Notes under the pieces: generated by a model
Seen by the model: the letters and a program-made list of their open reading frames with translations, nothing else
Database searches by the model: none
Told to the model about the DNA's origin: nothing
Assembly: GCA_009829735.1 (NCBI GenBank)
Contig: CM020619.1
Location: forward strand, 18,729,816-18,793,815
Source of the DNA: Pyropia yezoensis
Taxonomy: Eukaryota; Rhodophyta; Bangiophyceae; Bangiales; Bangiaceae
Direction of reading: 5' to 3'
Length of the DNA stretch: 64,000 nt
Translations under genes and position numbers: made by a program
Shown here: positions 53,102 through 61,494 of the stretch, piece after piece
Layout: each line of letters starts with the position of its first letter
How positions within the stretch are numbered: position 1 is the stretch's first letter

Positions 53102-54758
53102 GTGATGCGGCATGCCAATGGTTTTTTTTTTATGTCTTGGATCTGGTCGAACAACGCAGCAGATGGGGCTCCCACCTCTCCCTCTCCCGCCCAGGTGCCC
53201 AGTGTCGGCCATCCAGACGCAGCGGTCAGCGCTGCTGTGACAGGCCCAAAGACACCTGCTTGCGGGGCGTGCGGCCACCAGAAGATTGGTACCCACGGCA
53301 AGGGGCACTTTTTTGGGCAGTGCGCTCTGGTGGCGGGAAACCTGCAGTGCGTGAGCACTTTGATTGCTGGCCACTTTTTTGACGCCGGGGCGCAATGCCA
53401 GAACCAGCACTGCGTGTGCCGTATGATGTACGTTCATATGTGTATACTTTTTTTTCGTGCGGCTGTTGGATGAGGGCGCATGGTGAGACATCGCTAGAGC
53501 AGCGTTTTGACCAATTCTTTTTTCTATGCACTGGGTAAGCTTCTCTGTCTTTCTTTTTCAACTGCCGTTTGTGTTCGCTCGTTGTGACATTTTATTGCTG
53601 TTGCCTGCTGTGCTTTGGCGTAGGTGTCCCAAGTGCCGCCGTCCGGGGCAGACGCAAAAGACAATTGCGCTGGACCCCAGACTTTTCAAGCGCGTCATCT
53701 CAGAGAAAGGCGTCTCCTTCAACAATAAGGGACACAAGCGCCTGGAATATTCCAACTATGTTTGCCAGGGCTCTACGCCGGCGTTCTTCCTCCCAGAAGT
53801 GCAGAGCGTTCGAGCAATGTACGCTGAAAAGGACGCGGCGCTGAATCAGACGGCCTGTGAACGGGCGGGGCTCGTGTCGAACATTGTTGGAGCGGTCGCG
53901 CCTGTCACCACGACGGTGGCTACCCTACGTTCTGTGGGGTCTTCGGCGTCTGGGTTGGCGATGCCCAATTAAGTGGCCATTGGCGAGCAGGCGCGATTGG
54001 CCGATACTGGGCTCTCCGCCTGTGCCTCTGCGCTGGTTGGAGCCATCTCGGCCGCCACCGGCCGCTCCAGCGGCATCACCGACGATCTTGCGCCGGCAGC
54101 GGCCCTGGCGAGATCCCGCGGCGCCGAAGCCGCCGCCCAGCGGGTGGGAGCGAAGCGGCTGAGCCAATCGGCGCTGTTTCTCTCATCCCCCAGTGGTTCT
54201 CACCGCATGTATGTTGATTTTCCTTTCCTTTTTTACTTGTGGTTGAAGGAGGGACGGGTCTGATGGAGTTGCTGCGCGGACAGGACACTGACTGTTGCGA
54301 CCGGGCTGCAATCTATTTTTCTCCGCTGGCTTTGATTGTCTCCACGGTGGTTCTGTCGACTTGGTCTGTTTTATCGGCCTGGCGATCGGCATGACATCAG
54401 AGCGGAGCGTCGGGCACAGTACAACCCTGAGATCTCGACAACGGCGACAGGGGTCGAAGTTCCTCCCGTGGCGCCTCCTCCTGCTCGTCTGCGACTGTCA
54501 CCCGCAGAGGCCGCCATAGATCTGACAGAGTTTATTTTCGGTGACGAGCAGAGCGTGGAGCGAGTATCTTTTTTGGCCGTGGTGACGACCGCCGCAGCCA
54601 AGTTTGGTATCCGTGGGTCGACTTTGAGTTGGTCGGGTGACGTTGCTCGATTGACAAGCCAGCTGCTCGATGGTGTGGACGAGACGGCCGATGCTCGGTC
54701 CAGCTATGAGGCGAGTTTTAATGACTGGATCCGCGCACTGCGCGAGAAGAGCACGTGA
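53102..54758 (+). CDS. Probable split gene, Cys-rich N-terminus, unknown function
   Basis: Three collinear coding blocks. Block 1 (53102 to about 53426) has a Cys/His cluster (CGACGHQKIGTHGKGHFFGQ, CQNQHCVC) like a zinc-binding domain. Block 2 resumes at about 53625 after a T-rich stretch ending GCGTAG, an intron-like acceptor, with CPKCRRPGQTQKTIALDPRL and runs to 53969; a TAA at 53970-53972 interrupts, then the frame continues to about 54208 (GEQARLADTGLSACASALVG). After a GTATGT donor-like site and a T-rich stretch, block 3 (about 54385-54758) gives AAIDLTEFIFGDEQSVERVS and ends ALREKST. Exact splice junctions could not be fixed and the TAA may make it a pseudogene. Confidence 0.4.
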
Positions 54759-54969
54759 GATCGGGCGCTCGTGGCTGTTTCTGCGTTTGTTACTTCTTTT
54801 TGATTGGTCCATCTTATCTCTTTTCCCTTGCTTTCGATCGATACACTCTGTGACCAATGACTTTTCTTTGCCTGTATTTCCACTCGAGGGCACATGGCTC
54901 ATCTACGAGCACTGACAGGCAACGGCGGTCCGAAGCGGCGAGGTGGACGGACAGCGTCCGACTGGCTGC
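54759..54969. other. Spacer before repeat-rich DNA
   Basis: AT-richer DNA; nothing recognised. Confidence 0.3.
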
Positions 54970-56029
54970 TTTAAAGGGCACCGAGAAAACGGCTGTGAGT
55001 GGCGGCAGCCGACGGAGAGCGGCCACGCCTTCGCCAACAAGTAGGCGGCACGCGGTGGCAACGCGGCAACGGTTGGCGGCGGCGGTCTCGGCGTTGCTGG
55101 CGGTGGTACGTGTGGCAGGGGGGGGGCGGCAGCTGTCGGCGGCAAGGGCGGCGGCCGAGCGCGCGTCGGCGGGCGCTTTGTGGCGGGCGTGGGGAGGGGA
55201 TCGGGAGGGGGGGGCGGGGCGCTCCCGCCGTCGTTGCCGCCGGCCCCGGCGGCAAGCGCGATCCTCCCTGCGCCGCGCCTGGGGCCGGCGCCGACGCAGC
55301 GGGGGGCTCCGGCGGCCTGCTCGCGGCCGCTGGCGCCCCCCCCGCCAAGGACAAGGAGGCTGTCGTCGGCGGTGGGGTGGCGACCGCGACGGCGGCGCGC
55401 GGCGGCAAGGCGGCAACGGCTGGCGGCCGCGGTCTCGGCGTCGCGAGTGGTGGCGGGTCTGGCGGGGGGGTGCGGCAGCTGTCGGCGGCAAGGGCGGCTA
55501 CCAAGCACGCGTCGGCGGGCGCTTTGTGGGGGGGGTAGGGGCGGGGTCGGGGGGGGGCGGGGGGGGGGGCCGGCGGTGGGTGAAGGGGGCGCTGCCGCTG
55601 TCGTTACCGCCGGCCCCGGCGGTGAGCACGGTCCGCCCTGCGCCGCGCCTGGGGCCTGCGCCGACGCGGCGGGGGGCTCCGGCGGCCTGCTCGCGGCCGC
55701 TGGCGCCCCCCCCGCTAAGCACAAGGAGGCTGCCGTCGGCGGCGGGGTGGCGACCTCGACGGCGGCGCGCGGCGGCAAGACGACAAGGGTGGGCGGCGGC
55801 GGTCTCGGTGTCGTGGGTGGAGGCGCGTCTGGCGGGGGGGAGGTGCGGCAGCTGTCGGCGGCGAGGGCGGCGGCCGAGCGCGCGTCGGCGGGCGCTTTAT
55901 GGGGGGGGGGGGGCGGGGGTCGGGAGGGGGGGGGGGGGGGGCGCTCCTGCTGTCATTGACGCCGGCCCCGGCGATGGGCGCTATACCCTCTTCACCACGG
56001 ATGGCCCCGGGGGTCGGCGCCGACGCAGC
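54970..56029. repeat. Large GC-rich tandem repeat, ~350-370 bp units
   Basis: GCGGCAGCTGTCGGCGGC recurs at about 55126, 55472 and 55846, and the blocks GCGCGTCGGCGGGCGCTTT and CTCCGGCGGCCTGCTCGCGG recur in the same order. About two and a half units. Frames are open on both strands across it, which reflects GC bias and repetition. Confidence 0.7.
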
Positions 56030-57149
56030 CTAGGGCTCAGGCCTGGTGGAGCGGGGTAAGGGGGAGGGTCGTGGAGTGCGAGTGGTGGATGTGTTCGTGG
56101 TAGTGGCGGCGGGGGGGGTATTTTTTTCAGTGTGTGTTTGAGGGCTGTGGGCGGGGAAGACGGAGGGGAGCTCGGCAGGGAGGGCAGCTCTCCGAGCGTG
56201 GGGGCGGTTGACTGCCTGGGCAGTGCTTTTGAAGTCATCGGTTGTGGTTTTTTTTTGCGCGGTGCGGAGGACCTCGGGGGCTTCCTCGTCGATGACGGGG
56301 AAGTGTGCTTGCTTTTTTTCGGCAGGCGCATCAGCCTCGCCAGCGCCCCCCCCCCCAGCTGCCGCAGCGCGCCCGCCACAACCAGCCACGGGCGCCGCCG
56401 CCGCCAGCCGCGCGACCGCCCCCACGACCACCGCCGCCGCCGCCACCGCCTCGTCCCGCGCCGACGTACCCGGCGCCGCGGCCGCCGCGGCGGCCACCGC
56501 GCCCGCAAGGCCTTCAAGCAGTGCCTTCGCGACGGCGGCCACCCCCCCCCCCCCCCCCCCCCCCCCCGGGGCGGCGGCCGGTCCCCCCCCCCCCTCCCCC
56601 CCCGCGGGGAGAGCCGCCGGTGCGCCGCCGGCGCCGTCGCGGAGGCCGCCCGTTGAGGGTGGCGGCGGCGGTGGGGGCGGCGCGGCCGGCGGCAGCGCGT
56701 GGGCGCGGGGGAGGTTGCTGACGCAGCCGCCGGCGCCACCGCCACCGCCGCCGCCGCCGCCCATGTGCGCGACCGCCACTGGAGACAGCACGACGGGCGG
56801 CAAGCCGACCGCCGCGGTGATGGCCGCGCCCGCCGCGGCGGCGGCGGCAAGCCGCCGGGTCCACCCCCCCCCCCCCCCCCCCCCCCCCGCGGCGGCGGCC
56901 ACCCCCCCCCCCCCCCCCCCCCGCATCAGCCACCGCGTGCTGCAGCAGCGCCGCGAGCGCCGCCAGCAGCGCGCACCCCGCCAGCGACACGGCCGACCGC
57001 ACGGCCGGCGCCAACCGCGCCGCCGCCGCGGCGGTGCCGGCGAAGGCGGCCGCCGCCGGCCAGCCAGCTGACGTGCCGGGCGCGGCGGCAGCGTCGCCGG
57101 CGGCGAGGCTAGCCGTCGCGGGGGGGCGGCGCCAAGCGAAGATGGGCAA
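56030..57149 (-). CDS. Ala/Gly-rich protein with hydrophobic segments, frames shifted at poly-G tracts
   Basis: Leftward from about 57149 one frame has nearly all third positions G/C and reads IFAWRRPPATASLAAGDAAA, then VSLAGCALLAALAALLQHAV, a hydrophobic, membrane-like segment, ending in a run of G. Past this homopolymer the coding-like signal moves to another frame (AAAAAAGAAITAAVGLPPVV, CVSNLPRAHALPP, GVAAVAKALLEGLAGAVAAA) and ends with an ordinary soluble-looking tail (KKQAHFPVIDEEAPEVLRTA) to 56030. The poly-G/C runs at 56541-56568, 56866-56888 and 56903-56922 are where the frame changes. No ATG at the start is certain, and the left part borders the minisatellite. Function unknown. Confidence 0.35.
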
Positions 57150-58955
57150 CGCCCCCCACAGGCAGACCGCGCCACCAACAGGAATGGGCTGCCGGCGGCG
57201 GGGGGGCGGCGCCTATAAAAGGCGCCGCCCAAAAGAGAGAGACGGCGCTGCCGGCAGCAGGCGGCTGTCGGCGGCGGGGGGGCGCCGCCAAACCTGTATG
57301 GGCGCCGCCCCCAACAGGAAGACCGTGCCGCCGACAGAAGGGGGCTGCTGGCGGCGAGGAGGCGGCGCCCAAAAAGCACAGGCGCCGCCCGAAAAAGGCA
57401 GACGATGCCGCCGGCAGCAGGCGGCTGCCGGCGGCAGGGGGGCGGCGCCAAACGTAGATGGGCGCCGCCCCCCCCAAAAAGACCGGACCGGCGACAGGGG
57501 GGGGCTGCTGGCGGCGAGCGGGCGGCGCCGAATAAGCCAAGGAGCCGCCGAAAAAAGGGAGACGGCGCCGCTGACAGGGGGCGGCTGCCGGCGGCGGGGG
57601 GGCGGCGCCAAACCTGTATGGGCGCCGCCCCCAACAGGAAGACCGTGCCGCCGACAGGGAGGGGCAGCTGTCGGCGGGGGGGCGGCGCCCAAAAAGCACA
57701 GGGCCCGCCCAAAACAGCTTGACGGGGCCGCGTGCTCCAGGCGGCTGCCGGCGGCGGAGGGGCGGCGCCCAAAACACACAGGCGCCGCCCAAAAGACGGA
57801 GACGGTGCCGCCGGTAGCAGGCGGCTGCCGGCGGCGGTGGGGCGGCGCCAAACGTCAATCGGCGCCGCTCCCCACAGGAAGACCGTGCTGCCAACAGGGC
57901 GGGGCTGCTGGCAGCGGGGAGGCGGCGCCCTGAAAGCACAGGCGCTGCTCCAAACAAGTATACGGCGCCGCCGGCTGCAGGCGGCTGCCGGCGGCGGGGG
58001 GCGCCGCCATGCGTAGATGAGCCCCGCGCCCCGCAGACAGACCGTGCCGCCGACAGGGGGGGGCTGCTGGCAGCGAGGGGGCGGCGCCCAAAAGGCCTAG
58101 GAGCCGCCCAAGAAAGAGGGACGGCGCCGCCGACGGGGGGCGGCTGCCGGCGGCGGGGGGGCGGCGCCAGACCTGTATGGGCACCGCCTTCAACAGAAGG
58201 ACCTTGCCGCCGACAAGGGGGGGCTGCTGGCGGCGGGGGGGCGGCGCCCAAAAAGCACAGGTCCCGCCCAAAACAGCTTGACGGCGCCGCCGACTCCAGG
58301 CAGCTGCCGGCGGCGGGGGGGCGGCGCCCAAAACACACAGGCGCCGCTTAAAAGAGGTTCACGGCGCCGCCGTCAGAAGGCGGCTGCCGGCGGCGGGGCG
58401 GCGGCGCCAAACGTACATTGGCCGCGCCCCCCGCAAAAATACCGGGCCGCCGACAGGGGGGGGCTGCGGGCGGCGGGGGGGCGGCGCCCAAATGACACAG
58501 GCGCCGACCCAAAAAGGCAGACGGCGCCGCCAGCAGCAGGCGGCTGCCGGTGGCGGATGGCCGGCGCCAAACGCAGATTGGCGCCGCCTTCAACAAAAAG
58601 ACCGGGCCGCCGAAAAGGGGGGGCTGCGGGCGGCGGGGGGGCGGCGCCCAAAAAACACAAGCGCCGCCTGAGAAATGCAGACGATGCCGCCGGCACCAGG
58701 CGGCTGCCGGCGGCCGGGGGGCGGCGTCAATCATAGATGGGCACTGCCCCCCACAGGACGACCGCGCCACCAACAGGAACGGGCCGCCCGCGGCGGGGGG
58801 GCGGCGCCCAAAAAACACAGGCGCCGCCCACAACTTGACGACGATGCCGCCGGCAGCAGGCAGCTGCGTGCGGCGGGGGGGCGGCGCCAAGCGTACATTG
58901 GCGGCGCCCCCCGCAAAAAGATTGGGCCTCCGACCGGGGGGGGCTGCGGGCGGCG
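57120..58955. repeat. Higher-order minisatellite: 80-bp monomers in 160-bp dimers
   Basis: GCGGCTGCCGGCGGC-type boxes occur at 57261, 57421, 57581, 57741, 57821, 57981, 58140, 58300, 58380, 58540, 58700 and 58860, that is, steps of 160 with two steps of 80. The half-step positions hold a variant box (GGGCTGCTGGCGGCG). About 23 monomers. Nearly every monomer contains GGCGGCGCC, 10-12 A-rich bases, then GGCGCCGCC, an inverted repeat. Frames of up to 409 codons run through it, but the period is not a multiple of three and the protein is simple Pro/Ala/Arg repeats. The array ends at the Gypsy-3 LTR. Confidence 0.9.
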
Positions 58956-58959
58956 TGGG

Positions 58960-59428
58960 TGTGGCAGTATTGACCCCCAGGTAGGGGGGCAACACGTGCC
59001 ATGCAAGGGGCGGCAGGCCACTAGCCTGATCCGTTCCTCCCCCTGCATTTGGGTCCATATTCCCTAAGTTTGGGATAGTTAGCTTAGTAGTAAATCCAAC
59101 TTGGATTTGAGGGTTTTCTGCATTTATCGTCTTGAATTTTCGTGTGGCCCGGTGGGCAGGTGCTGGGGTGGGAGATTCTGAGTGGCGAGATTCTGAGTGG
59201 ACCCTGGGGGGATAAGGGGAGGGACAGCGGGGCTTGGCCCTGCGTCCCCGTCCCGACCAAGAAACTGTTGGACCACACACCATCCTTTTGTTTGTCCGTG
59301 GGGGGTTTGCCCCACAACAGGGACAGAGTGTGTGCGACTTGCACTTCTTCCGGTTCCCCCGACACGGGAGGCAGCCCTAGCACACCGCCCCAACTTGGGT
59401 GCCGTGTGTGCTTGTGGTTTTTGCCACA
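58960..59428 (+). repeat. Gypsy-3 5' LTR (469 bp)
   Basis: TGTGGCAG to TTTTTGCCACA, the same length as the Gypsy-2 LTRs and nearly identical. Confidence 0.95.
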
Positions 59429-59430
59429 TT

Positions 59431-59447
59431 TGGTGGAGCAGCAGGGG
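59431..59447 (+). other. Gypsy-3 primer-binding site
   Basis: TGGTGGAGCAGCAGGGG two bases after the LTR, as in Gypsy-1 and Gypsy-2. Confidence 0.75.
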
Positions 59448-59547
59448 ATAGAGGTAAACTTTACCTCCGGGTGCACCCGGGTGTAGGGGGCCCTCTGTCT
59501 CAGAGGAACGGTGGTCTTGGACCGTGTCATACGGATCGTCAGCCAAC

Positions 59548-61494
59548 ATGGCTAGCTCGGACCCCCCGTCGTCCGGGGAGTACACGGGTGACGCACGTAC
59601 TTCAGTGCCTTTGAATACTGGTGAGACACAGGTGGGTTTACCTGGGGTCGCAGAGGGACTAGAGGTCCCTCAAGCCAGCAGGACTGGAAGTACGGGCGGG
59701 CAACAGGCCACCCCGACTCCGTCGGGAGTTCACTCGGGTGACACTTCTGATGTGGGTGGGCCGAAGTCTGGCCACCGCGTGGTATACTCAACGGGAACGT
59801 CCCAAGGGGTGAGGACTGTCTCCGCGGGTTCCACTCGGGTTGGAGCCAACTTTGGCTTGGAGTCGTCGCCAACTAGGCTTTCGGAGGACGGTGGACCTCC
59901 GTTGGTCGGCGATGGGCTCGCGCCCATGCCCCCGGTTGAGACCCCTGAGGAACGTGGTTACCCCTCAGGTGGACTCCCGGAGGCGGACCGAGACTCAACT
60001 GGAGTCGTCAATCCACTCCTCGCGGAAACTGTCCGTCGGGAGGCGACCAATGTGTTGCGGCAGACTTTGCCGGACCTGGTGGTCACGATGACGAATACTA
60101 TTCTGAATCAGATTGTGGCGAGTTTGCCAGATGGCCTCAATGTCCAGACCGGACTGGGGCTTTCGAGCCCGCAGGCGCAGGGGGAATCCCCCCTTACGCC
60201 TATCTCTGGTCGCCCCGAACTGGGGGCGACACCTGTGACTCCGAACGAGGGAGCCACACCATACTCGGTGGGGCGTACGCCCTTCACGGGGGAGTTCCCC
60301 CCGGAAACGCCGGCGGCTACACCAAGCGCGCCGCGCCGGACTACAGGCACTGAGAGTGAACTTACCCCAGTGCCACAGCGGCTGTTCCCTCAACGTGAGG
60401 TGCCACCCAAGATCCAGGTAGCCTACCCGGTCTACCAGAGGATCTTTGATTGTGAGACCTACGCCCTCCACAACAAGTCGGTGGCGTATGGTCCTGACCA
60501 GGCCCAAGCCATGGGCCGTGCCAAGAAGAATGCACCTCACTCCTTTGGGCACAAAGCGGAGTGGGACGGAACTCCCCCCCTCCGTGTCTTTGAGTTCCTA
60601 CGTCGTTTCACAAAAGCCTGTGACGACAATGCCATAAGTGAAGGCATGGCTTTTTACATGCTACAGGAGCTTACGAAGGGCGACCTACGGACAGACCTTA
60701 TGTCCGTCATGCCCAGCTCCTCAAGTGGAGGCGCTGGGGAGGTGACGTCCTATTTGGAGCTCGTCAACTGGTTGTTGAGAGCCATGGTTGATGAGGCAGC
60801 GTTGGCTTCTCAAGTCGAGGAGTTTACGCAAGCCCATCAGGAAGAGGCGGAGGACGAGTTGTCCTTTGCGGAGCGAGTCCGTAAACTCAACAATCTTTGT
60901 GGGTTTCTTCATCCACAAGCTGTGGTGAAGAGTCGGTTTGTGGAGGGACTCCATTGGTCAGTCCGGATGGAGACCCGGGAGCATAACACTACCCTGGCGA
61001 CCCTGGCCGAGTTGGCCAGGTTCGCCGATCGCAGAGGCGAGGCCGACCGAAAGTTGCGGGAGGAACAACGCCAGGAGCGTCAGGCCGAGTTGGCCAAGGA
61101 ACGGGAGGAGGCGCGCCAGGCCAGAGAGTTGAGAGAGGCACGCCGAATCCGCAAGGAGAGGGTGGTAGCTGCCGTGGGAACTTCCCAGGGTATCTCTTCG
61201 TCTTCCCCAGTTGGGAAGACCCCTCCCGGACCGGACCATCGGTGTTGGAACTGCAACTCCGATGGACACTGGGCATATGATTGCCCCAAGTTGAGTAAAC
61301 GCATCCAACAACTTGTTAGGAATGCGAGTACGAAGTCGGCTACGAACGAAGTACGTTCACGCCGCGAGGGTGGGTCTCGACCGGTCGTTGCGGTCGCCAC
61401 ACCCTCGGCGGAGGAGGCGGACACGTCGTCCTCGGACTCGTCGTCTTCCTCCCCGCCCTCAGATTCGGACGCCAAGTCGGCGGGAAACGAATGA
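59548..61494 (+). CDS. gag: Gypsy-3 Gag polyprotein, 648 residues, intact
   Basis: Forms the virus-like particle that packages element RNA. ATG at 59548 in AACATGG context (the frame is open further upstream without an ATG). Residues 1-280 are Thr/Ser/Pro/Gly-rich; then the Gag core (RIFDCETYALHNKSVAYGP, FEFLRRFTKACDDNA, SYLELVNWLLRAM), a charged helical segment rich in Arg/Glu, the CCHC knuckle CWNCNSDGHWAYDC and a Ser/Asp tail. The stop TGA (61492-61494) overlaps the ATG of pol and is preceded by a canonical slippery heptamer. Unlike Gypsy-2, there is a Cys codon where that copy has TGA. Confidence 0.95.
   Translation: MASSDPPSSGEYTGDARTSVPLNTGETQVGLPGVAEGLEVPQASRTGSTGGQQATPTPSGVHSGDTSDVGGPKSGHRVVYSTGTSQGVRTVSAGSTRVGANFGLESSPTRLSEDGGPPLVGDGLAPMPPVETPEERGYPSGGLPEADRDSTGVVNPLLAETVRREATNVLRQTLPDLVVTMTNTILNQIVASLPDGLNVQTGLGLSSPQAQGESPLTPISGRPELGATPVTPNEGATPYSVGRTPFTGEFPPETPAATPSAPRRTTGTESELTPVPQRLFPQREVPPKIQVAYPVYQRIFDCETYALHNKSVAYGPDQAQAMGRAKKNAPHSFGHKAEWDGTPPLRVFEFLRRFTKACDDNAISEGMAFYMLQELTKGDLRTDLMSVMPSSSSGGAGEVTSYLELVNWLLRAMVDEAALASQVEEFTQAHQEEAEDELSFAERVRKLNNLCGFLHPQAVVKSRFVEGLHWSVRMETREHNTTLATLAELARFADRRGEADRKLREEQRQERQAELAKEREEARQARELREARRIRKERVVAAVGTSQGISSSSPVGKTPPGPDHRCWNCNSDGHWAYDCPKLSKRIQQLVRNASTKSATNEVRSRREGGSRPVVAVATPSAEEADTSSSDSSSSSPPSDSDAKSAGNE
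61482..61488 (+). promoter_or_regulatory. Probable -1 ribosomal frameshift site G_GGA_AAC (gag-pol, Gypsy-3)
   Basis: The gag frame reads GCG GGA AAC GAA TGA, so G_GGA_AAC is in phase one codon before the stop. Slipping back one base reads CGA ATG ACC into pol. X XXY YYZ heptamers are the established requirement for -1 frameshifting. The ATGA overlap alternatively permits reinitiation at the pol ATG (61491). Confidence 0.75.

Noticed and set aside
54857-56059. 400-codon forward frame
   Set aside because: Covers the ~360-bp GC-rich tandem repeat with no domain; the opposite strand is open too.
57109-58338. 409-codon minus frame, and similar frames, in the minisatellite
   Set aside because: Open frames exist in most phases because the array lacks stop-containing words; products are simple Pro/Ala/Arg repeats and the 80-bp period shifts frame each unit.
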